64,000 nucleotides of DNA from Sphingomonas naphthae (GTDB lineage Bacteria; Pseudomonadota; Alphaproteobacteria; Sphingomonadales; Sphingomonadaceae), in NCBI RefSeq assembly GCF_028607085.1, contig NZ_CP117411.1, forward strand, positions 2,666,001-2,730,000. Reading direction: 5' to 3'. Below the pieces are notes generated by a model that was not told where the DNA came from, did no database searches, and worked only from the letters and a program-made list of their open reading frames with translations. Of this stretch, positions 26,292-35,032 are shown piece by piece. Made by a program: the position numbers and the translations under genes. Numbering within the stretch: the first letter of the stretch is position 1; each line of letters opens with the position of its first letter.

Positions 26292-27527
26292 ATGAGCGAA
26301 GCGACGGGCGACACGCTGCCGGTGACGGTGCTCGTGCCCACCTTCAACCGCGCCATCTATCTGACCGAGGCGCTCGAATCCCTGCTCGGCCAGCGCCCGC
26401 CGCCGGCACAAGTGATCGTGATCGACGACGGATCGGAGGACGAGACCGCCGGCATCGTGCGCGGCTTCGGCGATGCCGTCACCTACATCCACCAGCCCAA
26501 CAGCGGCAAGGCGACCGCGCTCAACAACGGCCTCGCCGCCGCGACCCAGCCCTATGTCTGGATCTTCGACGACGACGATATCGCCGCCGAGGGCACGCTC
26601 GCCCGGCTGCACGACGCGCTGGCGGCCGACCCGGACGCGGGCTTCTCCTACGGCATCTGCGACAAGTTTCGCGGCCCCTGGCCCTGCGCGAACCGCGAAC
26701 GCACCTTCGCCTACACCGCCGAGGAACGGTCGGCGCTGTACGTGCGGCTGATGGAGGATTTCTTCCTGTGGCAGGGCGCGATGCTGGTGCGGCGCGACTG
26801 TTACGCCACGGTCGGCCCGTTCGACGTGCGGCTGGCGCGCTCGCAGGATTATGAGATGGCGCTGCGCCTCGGCCGGCGCTTCCGGGGGGTGGGCGTGCCG
26901 ATCGTCGCCTTCCACCAGCGCCACCACGAAGGGCTGCGCGGCCCCAGCAGCGCGCGCATCCCCGCCGCCGACATGGAAAAAGCGTGGCGCAAATATAACC
27001 ACATCATCTTCCGCGAACTCCACGCCTCGCACGACCTTCCCGAATTCTGCATCGAGGGCGACCTGACCGGCGGCGGGCGGCCGGCGCTGACCGCGTTGAT
27101 CCAGCGCGGCAGCATCATGGCGCGCAAGGGCATCTGGGATCTGGCCGCCACCGATTTCGCTGAAGCCGCGAAACTCGCCCACGGCCTCGCCATCACCACG
27201 CTGAACGAACAGGAGAAAGCCGCCCTGCGGCGCATCTTCCAGCGCGGCGCCCGATCGGTGTTCACCGGCGAGGCGGAGGGCCGGCCCTTCTTCGCCGCCA
27301 TCGCCGCCTTCGATCGCCCCCTGCGCGCCGCGATCGAGGGCAACCTCCTCCTCCCCCTCAGCTTCCGCCTGCGCCGGGTGAAGGACACGCAGGAGCCCAG
27401 GACCGAACTCCGCCAGCTCTGGATCGCCGGCCGCCGCCTGCTGCGCCCTGGCGCCCTCAGCCATTATCTCGATGCGCGCCGCACCGATCGGGGCATGTAC
27501 AAGGTGATGCCGCTGGCGGTGGCCTGA
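26292..27527 (+). CDS. Glycosyltransferase family 2, 411 aa
   Basis: A GT-A fold domain at residues 10-230 has P-V-T-V-L-V-P-T-F-N-R near the start, V-I-D-D-G-S-x-D-E-T, and an acidic D-D-D-D motif near residue 95 that would bind the nucleotide-sugar metal. The sugar is not predictable. About 180 C-terminal residues, Arg/Ala-rich and helical, have no clear domain. The start ATG at 26292 has GAAGGAGG 8 nt upstream. It is divergent from the flippase gene and next to the Wzc and barrel genes, so it probably adds a sugar to the exported polymer. It is the only glycosyltransferase in the window, so most of the repeat unit must be made from elsewhere. Confidence 0.88.
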   Translation: MSEATGDTLPVTVLVPTFNRAIYLTEALESLLGQRPPPAQVIVIDDGSEDETAGIVRGFGDAVTYIHQPNSGKATALNNGLAAATQPYVWIFDDDDIAAEGTLARLHDALAADPDAGFSYGICDKFRGPWPCANRERTFAYTAEERSALYVRLMEDFFLWQGAMLVRRDCYATVGPFDVRLARSQDYEMALRLGRRFRGVGVPIVAFHQRHHEGLRGPSSARIPAADMEKAWRKYNHIIFRELHASHDLPEFCIEGDLTGGGRPALTALIQRGSIMARKGIWDLAATDFAEAAKLAHGLAITTLNEQEKAALRRIFQRGARSVFTGEAEGRPFFAAIAAFDRPLRAAIEGNLLLPLSFRLRRVKDTQEPRTELRQLWIAGRRLLRPGALSHYLDARRTDRGMYKVMPLAVA

Positions 27528-27621
27528 TCGATCGACCCGGCGTTGCGTGCCGCGCCCTTGCGTCGGGCGCGGTGAAGGCCCCATCTCGTCGCACCCGCCC
27601 CGCCAACGATCGGATCGACGG

Positions 27622-29271
27622 ATGACGACACTCGCCTCGCGGCAGCATCAGATGTTTCCCGTGCTCGATGCGGCGCAGGTGGCTACCGCGCGGCGCTTCG
27701 CCAGCGGGCCGGAACGGCACTTCGCCGCGCACGAGAGCGTCTATGCCATCGGCGATCGCGGCGCGCCGGCGTGGCTGGTGCTGGCGGGCAGCATCCATGT
27801 CGTTCGCCGCGACGGGCTCAATCAGGAGGCGCCGGTCACCACCCACGGCGTCGGCCAGTTCACCGGGGAGGTGAACCAGCTCGCCGGTCGCGCCTCGATC
27901 GCCGCCGGCCATGCGGGCGACGCGGGCTGCACCGCCCTTCCCTTCGACGCGGCGCATCTGCGCGCGCTGATGGTCGGCTCGGCCGATGTCGGCGAGGTGG
28001 TGATGCGCGCCCTGATCCTGCGCCGGGTCGGGCTGATCGAGGAGGGCGGCGCGGGCACCATCCTGATCGGCGAGCCCGAGAGCCCCGATATCGTCCGCCT
28101 CCAGGGTTTCCTCACCCGCGCCGGCTACCCCAACCAGATGCTCGACGCCGCGACCGACGCCGAGGGCAAGGCGCTGGTCGAGCGGATCGGCGTGCTACCC
28201 GAGGAGCTGCCGCTGGCCGTATGCCCCAACGGCACGTTGCTGAAACGGCCGAGCAACGCGGAGATGGCGGCCTGCCTGGGCATGACGCCCATGCTCGATC
28301 CCGACGCCGTCTATGATGTCGCGATCGTCGGCGCGGGGCCGGCGGGGCTCGCCGCCGCCGTCTATGCCGCCTCCGAAGGGCTGTCGGCGATCGTCCTCGA
28401 CGAGCGCGCCATCGGCGGGCAGGCGGGCGCCTCCTCGCGGATCGAGAATTACCTCGGCTTCCCGACCGGCATATCGGGGCAGGCCCTGGCCGGCCGCGCC
28501 TTCAATCAGGCTCTTAAATTCGGTGCCGAGATCGCCGTGCCGCTCGAAGTGGCGCGGCTCGATTGCACCGATGATGGCCCCGGCCTGCTGCTTACCGACG
28601 ACAGCCGGTTGCGCGCGCGATCGATCGTGATCGCCTCGGGCGCGCGCTATCGCCGCCCCGACATCGCCGATCTCGCCACCTTCGAGGGCGCGGGCGTGTC
28701 CTACTGGGCCTCGCCGATCGAGGCGCGGCTGTGCGCCGGCGAGGAGGTGGCGCTGGTCGGCGGCGGCAATTCGGCGGGGCAGGCGGTCGTGTTCCTGGCC
28801 CCGCAGGTGAAGCGCCTCCACCTGATCGTCCGCCGCCCGCTGGCCGATACCATGTCGCGCTACCTGATCGATCGCATCGCCGCTCTGCCCAACGTCGAGA
28901 TCCATGTCGGCAGCGAGATTGCGGGACTGGAGGGCGACCGCACCACGGGCCTCGCCGCCGCCACCTTCCGCAACCGTGCCGACGGATCGGTCAAGCGGTG
29001 CGATCTGCGCCACCTGTTCCTGTTCATCGGCGCCGATCCCAACGCCGCCTGGCTCGACGGCTGCGTCGAGACCGACGCCAAGGGCTTCGTCGTCACCGGC
29101 CGGCGCGATCTGCCGCTCGAGACCGACCAGCCGGGCGTGTTCGCCATCGGCGACGTGCGGGCCGGCTCCACCAAGCGGGTCGCCGCCGCCGTTGGCGAGG
29201 GGGCGGCCGTCGTGGCGCAAATCCACGCGTTCCTCGCCGCGCCGGCCACTGCCGAGGGCGTAACGCCCTGA
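27622..29271 (+). CDS. Cyclic nucleotide-binding domain fused to thioredoxin reductase-like flavoprotein, 549 aa
   Basis: Residues of about 20-130 form a cNMP-binding/Crp-like beta-roll (G-x-F-T-G-E-V-N and G-R-A-S-I-A-A-G). A linker follows, and from about 232 a pyridine nucleotide-disulphide reductase fold begins, with FAD site I-V-G-A-G-P-A-G, G-G-Q-A, NAD(P) site L-V-G-G-G-N-S-A-G near 380, and the closing F-A-I-G-D-V-R. The redox C-x-x-C expected after G-V-S-Y is replaced by W-A-S-P. It therefore cannot act as a standard thioredoxin reductase. Related fusions exist, with unknown substrates. ATG 27622 begins the domain. It is a single gene, 94 bp after the glycosyltransferase gene. Confidence 0.85.
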   Translation: MTTLASRQHQMFPVLDAAQVATARRFASGPERHFAAHESVYAIGDRGAPAWLVLAGSIHVVRRDGLNQEAPVTTHGVGQFTGEVNQLAGRASIAAGHAGDAGCTALPFDAAHLRALMVGSADVGEVVMRALILRRVGLIEEGGAGTILIGEPESPDIVRLQGFLTRAGYPNQMLDAATDAEGKALVERIGVLPEELPLAVCPNGTLLKRPSNAEMAACLGMTPMLDPDAVYDVAIVGAGPAGLAAAVYAASEGLSAIVLDERAIGGQAGASSRIENYLGFPTGISGQALAGRAFNQALKFGAEIAVPLEVARLDCTDDGPGLLLTDDSRLRARSIVIASGARYRRPDIADLATFEGAGVSYWASPIEARLCAGEEVALVGGGNSAGQAVVFLAPQVKRLHLIVRRPLADTMSRYLIDRIAALPNVEIHVGSEIAGLEGDRTTGLAAATFRNRADGSVKRCDLRHLFLFIGADPNAAWLDGCVETDAKGFVVTGRRDLPLETDQPGVFAIGDVRAGSTKRVAAAVGEGAAVVAQIHAFLAAPATAEGVTP

Positions 29272-29313
29272 GAATCTGGCTCATAAAGGCGTTTTAGGGC
29301 CATTTGCTCCTAA

Positions 29314-29384
29314 CCGTTCGTGTCGAGTGAAGTCGAGACACCTGCGCGCGGGGCACGCCCCTCGACTTCGCTCGGGACGAACGG
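29314..29384. repeat. Inverted repeat, CGTCCTGAGC family (diverged)
   Basis: The arms begin CCGTTCGTGTCGAGTGAAGT and end ACTTCGCTCGGGACGAACGG, with a short G/C-rich centre. It is a diverged relative of the elements at 16481 and 59319. It lies after the flavoprotein gene. A small hairpin (TTCAGC/GCTGAA) follows near 29470, before the transporter gene. Confidence 0.65.
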
Positions 29385-29532
29385 AATAAAATGAACCCGC
29401 TTCGTTAATTCCCCGTCAGCCTCTGAGCTTGATTCAGCCGCGCTGAATGGCGGCATCAGCCCGCCCCCGGTTCAGCTCTGCTGAACCCGGCCCTAGCCAA
29501 AGCGGGCGCCAGCGGGCAAAGGCGCTCGCATC

Positions 29533-30444
29533 ATGGCCGCACCCGACCCTATCACGCGCGGGATCGCGCTCAGGATCTTCGCGGCCGGCACCTATTCGCT
29601 GATGACCGGACTGCTGAAGTTCGCCTCGACCGATCATGTCGCCGCGATCGAGATGCTGTTCTACCGCGCCACCTGCGGCCTGCCCGTCGTCATGATCTGG
29701 GTGATGGCCAATGGCGGGCTACGCGCGATCCGCACCGAGCGGCCGTGGGCGCACCTGACGCGCTGCACGCTGGGCATCATCTCCATCTCGCTCACCTTCC
29801 AGAGCCTGATCCTGCTGCCGCTGGCCGATGCGACGACGATCGGCTTCACCTCGCCGATCTTCGCCACGATCCTGTCGTGGCTGGTGCTGCGCGAGCCGGT
29901 CGGCCGGCATCGCTGGCTGGCGGTGATCCTGGGCTTCATCGGCGTCGCGATCGTGATGCGGCCGGGGGCGACCAGCCATGCCGTGCCGCTGCTGGGCGTG
30001 GCCGTCGCGCTGATGGCGGCGCTCGGGCAGGCGAGCGTGACGATCACGCTGCGCCAGATCGGCGGGACCGAGCATGTCGCCGCGATCGTCTTCTGGTTCT
30101 TCATCTCGTCGATCGTCGTCGCCGGCCTGTTCATGCCCTTCTTCGCGTCGTGGCATACGCCGGCCACCTATCTGCTGCTGGCGGGGGCGGGGGTCTGCGG
30201 CGGGCTGATGCAGCTCGCGCTGACCGCTTCGCTCCAGTCGGCCCCCGTGTCGGTGATCGCGCCGTTCGATTATCTCCAGATCGTCGGCGCGACGATCTTC
30301 GGATGGCTCGTGCTGGGCAGCCCGCCGACGATCAACACGCTGGGCGGCGCGGCGCTCATCGCGGGCTCGGGCCTCTACACCGCCTGGCGCGAGCATCGCC
30401 GCCGCCGCGATCCGCACGTGCCGCCCACCCAGAGCGTCGCGTGA
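29533..30444 (+). CDS. DMT-superfamily EamA transporter, 303 aa
   Basis: Ten hydrophobic segments are arranged as two EamA repeats of five (about 10-140 and 150-285), each beginning with a small-residue-rich span and separated by a short loop. The C terminus is basic (H-R-R-R-R-D). Members export or import small metabolites such as amino acids, nucleobases or drugs; the substrate is not predictable. The stop codon overlaps the GTG start of the next transporter gene by 4 nt (GTGA), so the two transporters are translated together. Confidence 0.88.
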   Translation: MAAPDPITRGIALRIFAAGTYSLMTGLLKFASTDHVAAIEMLFYRATCGLPVVMIWVMANGGLRAIRTERPWAHLTRCTLGIISISLTFQSLILLPLADATTIGFTSPIFATILSWLVLREPVGRHRWLAVILGFIGVAIVMRPGATSHAVPLLGVAVALMAALGQASVTITLRQIGGTEHVAAIVFWFFISSIVVAGLFMPFFASWHTPATYLLLAGAGVCGGLMQLALTASLQSAPVSVIAPFDYLQIVGATIFGWLVLGSPPTINTLGGAALIAGSGLYTAWREHRRRRDPHVPPTQSVA

Positions 30445-31610
30445 GCCCTGCTCTGCCCGGCCGCCAGCTCGGGCTGATGATGCTGCTCGTCGGCTCCACC
30501 GCGATGGGCATCGCCGGCACCGATCTCGTCCTGCCCGCCATTCCCGGCCTGCCCGCGCTGCTCGGCGGGGACATGGCGCGGGCGCAGCTCGTGCTGGCCA
30601 GCTACACCGCCGGCACCGCGCTCGGCCTGCTGGCGTTCGGCGAGCTGGGCGCGCGCCACGATCAGCGGCGCCTGCTGGTCGGCTCGCTGCTGGTCTTTTC
30701 GGTCGTCTCGCTGCTGTGCCGCCTCTCGACCTCGCTCGACATGCTGATCGGCCTGCGCTTCGTGCAGGGCATGGCGGGCGCCGCGGCGGCGGTGTTCACC
30801 CCCGGCATCATCCGCCGCGTCTATGGCGACGATCGGGCGGTGCGCGCGATCGGTATCCTCGGCAGCGTCGAGGCGCTTGCCCCCGCGCTGGCGCCGATCG
30901 CCGGCCTGTGGCTGCTCCACGCCTTCGGCTGGCGCGCGTCGTTCGATCTGCTGGCGGTGCTCTCGCTCGGCCTTGCCATCGCCTTCGCGTGGCGCCCCCT
31001 GCCCGCCCCGCCGGTCGATCGCGGCACCGGCGGCTACGGCCGGCTGCTGCGCGACCCGACCTTCCTGCGTTACGCGCTCAGCCAGGCCTGTACGCTCGGC
31101 GCTTTGCTGGTGTTCGTGTTCGGCGCGCCCGCGGTGTTCGCCAGCGCGCTCGGCGGGGACATGGGCGACTTCATCGCGATGCAGGTCACGGGGGTCGCCA
31201 CCTTCATCGTCGCCGCCAATCTCTCCGGCGCTATCGCCAAACGGATCGGGGCGGAGGCGACGATCCTGGCCGGCACCGCCTGTTCCGCGCTCGGTGGCGC
31301 GGGGCTGCTGGCCTATGCGCTGGCCGGCGGCGGGGACATGATGGCGATCATCGCCATCTACCTGCTGCTCAACATCGGCCTCGGCGTGCGCGGGCCGACC
31401 GGCTTCCACCGCGCCGTGGTGGCCGCCCAAGGCGATGACGCGCGCGGCACGGCGCTGATCGTCGTCGCCATCCTGCTCGTCGCGGCGGCCGGCACCGCCG
31501 CCGTCGCCCCGTTCATCGCGTCGGGACTCGTGCCGCTGGCGGCGGGCACCGGGGCGATCGCGATCGTCGCTCTGGCGCTCCTCGGGCTCCTTCCGCCGCT
31601 CCGCGACTGA
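30441..31610 (+). CDS. Major facilitator superfamily transporter, Bcr/CflA-like, 389 aa
   Basis: About 12 membrane spans. The first span region (G-I-A-G-T-D-L-V-L-P-A-I-P) matches the conserved start of Bcr/CflA-type drug/H+ antiporters. G-E-L-G-A-R-H-D-Q-R-R corresponds to the MFS loop 2-3 motif A, in which the second G-R is present. The start is GTG at 30441, overlapping the stop of the EamA gene. It is probably a multidrug or metabolite exporter. The frame is open far upstream, but residues before this start are hydrophilic and belong to the shadow of the EamA gene. Confidence 0.87.
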   Translation: MSPALPGRQLGLMMLLVGSTAMGIAGTDLVLPAIPGLPALLGGDMARAQLVLASYTAGTALGLLAFGELGARHDQRRLLVGSLLVFSVVSLLCRLSTSLDMLIGLRFVQGMAGAAAAVFTPGIIRRVYGDDRAVRAIGILGSVEALAPALAPIAGLWLLHAFGWRASFDLLAVLSLGLAIAFAWRPLPAPPVDRGTGGYGRLLRDPTFLRYALSQACTLGALLVFVFGAPAVFASALGGDMGDFIAMQVTGVATFIVAANLSGAIAKRIGAEATILAGTACSALGGAGLLAYALAGGGDMMAIIAIYLLLNIGLGVRGPTGFHRAVVAAQGDDARGTALIVVAILLVAAAGTAAVAPFIASGLVPLAAGTGAIAIVALALLGLLPPLRD

Positions 31611-31741
31611 CAAAGCGACCGATTCGGGCAGGATCGAATCGCCATCAGCCGATCAACAAGCGTCACAAACCGACAAACAAGCCGTTTGGAGGTCGCCTGT
31701 AGGGCTAGGCGAGGGGCGAGTCGGCCTGTACATTCGGCCCC

Positions 31742-32281
31742 GTGGACCACGACCGCACCTCTTCCCTGACCGACGCGCAGCGCGATTGCCTGCGCCTCGT
31801 CGCGTCCGGCCTGGAGGCCAAGGAAATCGCCCGCGCGCTGGAGATTTCCTCTCACGCGGTGATCGAACGGCTGCGTGCCGCGCGCCGCCAGCTGGGTGTC
31901 AGCACCAGCCGCGAGGCGGCCCGCCTGATGCTCCAGGCGGAGCAGGGCGCCACCTACAATCCGTTTGTAACCATGCCGATTGGTGTTGTGCCACCAAGCC
32001 CCGAACGACACGCTCAGCCCCGTCATCAATTCGATCACGAGGGGGTTGAGCCTCTCAGCGTGGCGGATCGGCAGCAGGTTCGTTTCGAGCCCGATTATCT
32101 GAAGCGCCCGGTGGGCGCCCGGATGATGCCCTTCCCCACCGCCGAGCGGCAGTGGAACGATCTGACTTCGGCGCAGAGGTTGGGGTGGGTACTCGCCATC
32201 GCCGTCGGCATCGCCCTGATGCTCGGCGGCCTCACCACGGGCAGTGTTTCGATTATCGAGGCTTTGTCCCGACTCTTCTAG
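31742..32281 (+). CDS. LuxR-type HTH protein with C-terminal membrane anchor, 179 aa
   Basis: Residues 8-66 are a LuxR/FixJ-type helix-turn-helix (L-T-D-A-Q-R-D-C-L-R-L-V-A-S-G-L then K-E-I-A-R-A-L). A linker of about 80 residues, rich in Pro, His and Arg, follows. The end (about 152-172) is a single hydrophobic span (V-L-A-I-A-V-G-I-A-L-M-L-G-G-L). This is the topology of a membrane-tethered transcription factor. There is no receiver or ligand domain. GTG at 31742 is the only plausible start. It is the first gene of a run of six plus-strand genes with short gaps. Confidence 0.82.
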   Translation: MDHDRTSSLTDAQRDCLRLVASGLEAKEIARALEISSHAVIERLRAARRQLGVSTSREAARLMLQAEQGATYNPFVTMPIGVVPPSPERHAQPRHQFDHEGVEPLSVADRQQVRFEPDYLKRPVGARMMPFPTAERQWNDLTSAQRLGWVLAIAVGIALMLGGLTTGSVSIIEALSRLF

Positions 32282-32350
32282 CGTCGTCGCTTTCCAGCAA
32301 CGTCTAACCCTCACGTGACGCGATTCCCGCGTTCGCCAAGGAGAAGAGTC

Positions 32351-32716
32351 ATGTCCGTCACCCGCCGCGTCATTGCCCAGGAAGTCATGGATCGCCTCGT
32401 CAGCGCCGAGCGTTCGACCGATCAGGCCCTGATCGACACCGCCGAACTCGCCGCGACCCTGCTGAAGGCCCGCCTGAAGATCGAGGCGGCCGCCGAAGTC
32501 GGGCAGGATGCGTTCGAGCGCATCGCCGCCACCTTCGCCGCGCATGTCGAAGGCCGCCGCAGCATCGTCGCCGCCCATCAGGCGCTGGCCGAAGTGAAGG
32601 TGAAGATGGGTCTGGCGACCGTCGCCCTCGGTGGTGGTGGCGACAAGGAAGTCCCGCCGCAGCCGGAAGCCGTTTACGCCGAACCGCACCTCAGCCTGGT
32701 GCGTCAGGCCGCCTGA
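32351..32716 (+). CDS. Conserved helical protein of unknown function, 121 aa
   Basis: AAGGAG lies 8 nt upstream of the ATG at 32351, giving a confident start. The protein is mostly alpha-helical, rich in Ala, Glu and Val (residues 1-95). A low-complexity tail starts at G-G-G-G-D. There is no signal peptide or membrane span. It follows the membrane-tethered regulator gene by 69 bp. I do not recognise a family; the helical pattern and size are compatible with a small structural or adaptor protein, but nothing more can be said. Confidence 0.75.
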   Translation: MSVTRRVIAQEVMDRLVSAERSTDQALIDTAELAATLLKARLKIEAAAEVGQDAFERIAATFAAHVEGRRSIVAAHQALAEVKVKMGLATVALGGGGDKEVPPQPEAVYAEPHLSLVRQAA

Positions 32717-32782
32717 GGCCGAATCCCGGCCGTTTGTCGGCCACCGCTTGACCGGAAACGCTTCGCGTGATCCGTCCCGGCG

Positions 32783-33268
32783 GTGGCCAGCCATCTCGCC
32801 TTCCTCTCCCTCCGCGTCGTCTACGACCTGACCCTCGCGCTGGCCTGCGGCTACGCGATTGTCCGGGGCGGGCGTGACGAACGGCTGGGTGCCGCCATCA
32901 TGATCGTGGGCTCCGTTTTGACGGTGGTCGCGGAATATCAGGGCGGCAAGGGGTGGTGGAACACGCGGACCGGGGTGATCGCGACCGATGTCGCGGTGTT
33001 CGTAGCGTTTCTTGTGCTTACCCTGAGGAGCAATCGATTTTGGCCTATCTGGGTCTCAGCCCTGCAACTCATCGCGGTCGCAACCCATCTCGCGATCGCG
33101 ATTCGGCCGTTCGATCTGCGACCGGAGACCATTCCCATCGTTCGGCCGCTTCTCCAAGCCTACGCGATAGCGCTGGGCTTCTGGGCTTACCCCATGCTCG
33201 CGCTGATCGTGCTGGGCGCGCATCGGCAGCATCGCCGTGCCAACCCGCGCTCGAGGTCGCCCGGCTAG
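32783..33268 (+). CDS. Small integral membrane protein, 161 aa
   Basis: Four hydrophobic segments can be seen, at about 5-25, 35-50, 62-78 and 85-105, with a further one near 125-150. The C-terminal tail is basic (H-R-Q-H-R-R-A-N-P-R). It has no known motif. The start is GTG at 32783. It ends just upstream of the RadC-like ORF, and the RadC homology may begin inside it. Such proteins are found near small regulators in sphingomonads, but I cannot give a role. Confidence 0.7.
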   Translation: MASHLAFLSLRVVYDLTLALACGYAIVRGGRDERLGAAIMIVGSVLTVVAEYQGGKGWWNTRTGVIATDVAVFVAFLVLTLRSNRFWPIWVSALQLIAVATHLAIAIRPFDLRPETIPIVRPLLQAYAIALGFWAYPMLALIVLGAHRQHRRANPRSRSPG

Positions 33269-33285
33269 AGGCGCTGCTCCGCCCG

Positions 33286-33852
33286 ATGCACGGCGACGAC
33301 GCCGCCGTCATCGCCAGCCTCCTGATCGATCGGCTCCGCACGCTCTCCGCCGTGCTGGTCGCGCACCCCACCACGCTGGACGCGATCCTGCCCGGCGACC
33401 AGCGGGCGACGATCGCGCTGATCGGCGCCACGCGCGACGCGATGCTCCACACGCTGCGCCGAGAGATCCTCGACGCGCCGGTGCTCGCCACCGGCAACGC
33501 GCTGGTCAACTATCTCCACGCCGCGATGGCCGCCGAATCGCGCGAGCAGCTGCGCGTGCTGTTCGTCGACGGCAGCGTCCGCCTGGTGCACGAGGAGGTG
33601 TTCGGGCAAGGCTCGATCAGCGCCGCGCCGATCGAGATGCGCGCCATCTTCCGCCGCGCGCTGGAGCTGGAGGCGACCGGCCTGATCCTCGCCCACAACC
33701 ATCCCTCCGGTGACCCCACCCCCAGTCAGGAGGATATCCGCGCCACCGCCATTCTGGCCGAGGCCGCCCGATCGCTCGACATATCGGTCCACGATCATGT
33801 CATCATCGCGCGTTCCGGATGGATCAGCCTGCGCCAGCTGGGGTATCTATGA
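33286..33852 (+). CDS. RadC/JAB-domain protein, 188 aa
   Basis: The C-terminal domain (about 75-188) is the JAB1/MPN-like RadC fold with the metal motif H-N-H-P-S-G-D-P-T-P-S near 140 and an upstream Glu in H-E-E-V-F. The N-terminal part is helix-hairpin-helix-like. RadC proteins are often linked to recombination or mobile DNA, but their activity is not settled. The first standard start in frame is ATG at 33286, yet similar-looking sequence (L-E-V-A-R-L-E-A-L-L) continues upstream with no start codon, overlapping the membrane protein gene. The stop overlaps the next gene by ATGA at 33849. Confidence 0.85.
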   Translation: MHGDDAAVIASLLIDRLRTLSAVLVAHPTTLDAILPGDQRATIALIGATRDAMLHTLRREILDAPVLATGNALVNYLHAAMAAESREQLRVLFVDGSVRLVHEEVFGQGSISAAPIEMRAIFRRALELEATGLILAHNHPSGDPTPSQEDIRATAILAEAARSLDISVHDHVIIARSGWISLRQLGYL

Positions 33853-34223
33853 ACGCGATCCCGCACGAATATGGCAAGGCCGGGCACGACACGCCCGCCT
33901 CCCCCGTCGCCGCCGCGCGCAAGCTCGTCCGCTTCGCCGCCGCCCGTGCCGAGGCGCTCGACGGCGACCTGTTCGCCAACCCGGCCTGGGCGATCATGCT
34001 CGATCTGTTCATCGCCGGCGAACTCAACCGCCGCGCCACCGTGGAGCATGTCGGCAAGGCGGCGCATCTGTCCGAGGCATCGGCCGCGCGCTGGTTCACC
34101 GTGCTGTCCAAGCGCGGCATGGTCGAACTCTACCAGAGCCCCGATGGCGACGGCCGCCGCCTGATCCGCCTGACCGAACGCTCGCGCGGCAAGCTGCGCG
34201 ATTTCCTGACCGAGTGGCGCTAA
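33849..34223 (+). CDS. Winged-helix DNA-binding protein, MarR-like, 124 aa
   Basis: Residues of about 45-115 contain a winged helix (V-E-H-V-G-K-A-A-H-L-S-E-A-S-A-A-R-W-F-T-V-L as the recognition region, and a wing near D-G-D-G-R-R-L-I-R-L). The N-terminal 40 residues are helical and would dimerise. It overlaps the RadC gene, so the two are co-translated. No ligand is inferable. With the LuxR-type protein it gives this run two regulators. Confidence 0.8.
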   Translation: MNAIPHEYGKAGHDTPASPVAAARKLVRFAAARAEALDGDLFANPAWAIMLDLFIAGELNRRATVEHVGKAAHLSEASAARWFTVLSKRGMVELYQSPDGDGRRLIRLTERSRGKLRDFLTEWR

Positions 34224-34278
34224 GCCGATAAAGCGGCGGCGCGGGGACCGATCGCCGCCGCCGATCATTCAACCGGGC

Positions 34279-34920
34279 ATGACCAGGCCCGCCAAGCGCA
34301 GCAAGCCCCGTAAAGCCACCGAGACAGTCGAGGTCGCGGCGAGCGAGAAGGCCGCCCCGCTGCGCCGGACATGGTTCGTCCGCGCGACGGGCCAGCTGAG
34401 CGAGCTGGCCGACCAGCCGCCGCTCATCACGATCTGCGCCGTCACCGCGCTCGCCGGCATCGCGTTCGGCAACCGCCGCCTCGCCAGCGCCGGCGCGCGG
34501 ATGCTCACCGCCGAGCTAATCGCCACCGCCGCCAAGGATGCGATCAAGGCGCGGGTCGATCGCACCCGGCCGAGGGTCGTGGCCGATGGCGGCCGCTACC
34601 GGAGCGGCAAGGGTGGCACCAAGGACAGCGCGCACAGCAGCTTTCCCTCCGGCCACACCGCCGGCGCCGTCGCGGTCGCCCGCGCCGTGGCCCGTGAATA
34701 TCCGGCCGCCGCAACCCCGGCCTATGCCGTGGCGTCGGGCGTCGCCGCGATCCAGGTGCCGCGGTCGCAGCATTATCCCAGCGATCTGGCGGTCGGCGCG
34801 CTTATCGGCGTGGCGGCCGAGGCGGTGGCCTATGGCGCGGAGCGGCTGCTCGCGCGCCGGTGGCCGGCGCGCGAGGTGGAGGCGCCGTTGCTGCTGTTGC
34901 CGGCGCCCACCGGCACATGA
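34279..34920 (+). CDS. PAP2-superfamily phosphatase, 213 aa
   Basis: The three phosphatase signatures are in order: K-A-R-V-D-R-T-R-P near 96, S-S-F-P-S-G-H-T near 124, and S-Q-H-Y-P-S-D near 158. Membrane segments surround them. This family removes phosphate from lipid phosphates such as phosphatidic acid or undecaprenyl pyrophosphate at the membrane. The basic N terminus (about 30 residues) is cytoplasmic. It is the last gene of the local run. A partial hairpin (CCCCTCCCGC) follows before infC. Confidence 0.86.
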   Translation: MTRPAKRSKPRKATETVEVAASEKAAPLRRTWFVRATGQLSELADQPPLITICAVTALAGIAFGNRRLASAGARMLTAELIATAAKDAIKARVDRTRPRVVADGGRYRSGKGGTKDSAHSSFPSGHTAGAVAVARAVAREYPAAATPAYAVASGVAAIQVPRSQHYPSDLAVGALIGVAAEAVAYGAERLLARRWPAREVEAPLLLLPAPTGT

Positions 34921-35032
34921 TTTCCCCTCCCGCTTGCGGGGAGACGAATGGCAAAGACACACCCGATGACTCTCTCGCGCGCCATCTTTCAAATTCCCGC
35001 CCACGGGCTTATATCGCGCGCGGTTACACAAC

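Noticed and set aside
25557-27584. Minus-strand frame opposite the glycosyltransferase and flippase start
   Set aside because: No domain and shadow-type composition; the opposing genes are well supported.
34924-34946. Short CCCCTCCCGC-TTGCGGGGAG hairpin before infC
   Set aside because: Only one imperfect arm of the 6873-type element; too weak to call a repeat or a terminator.
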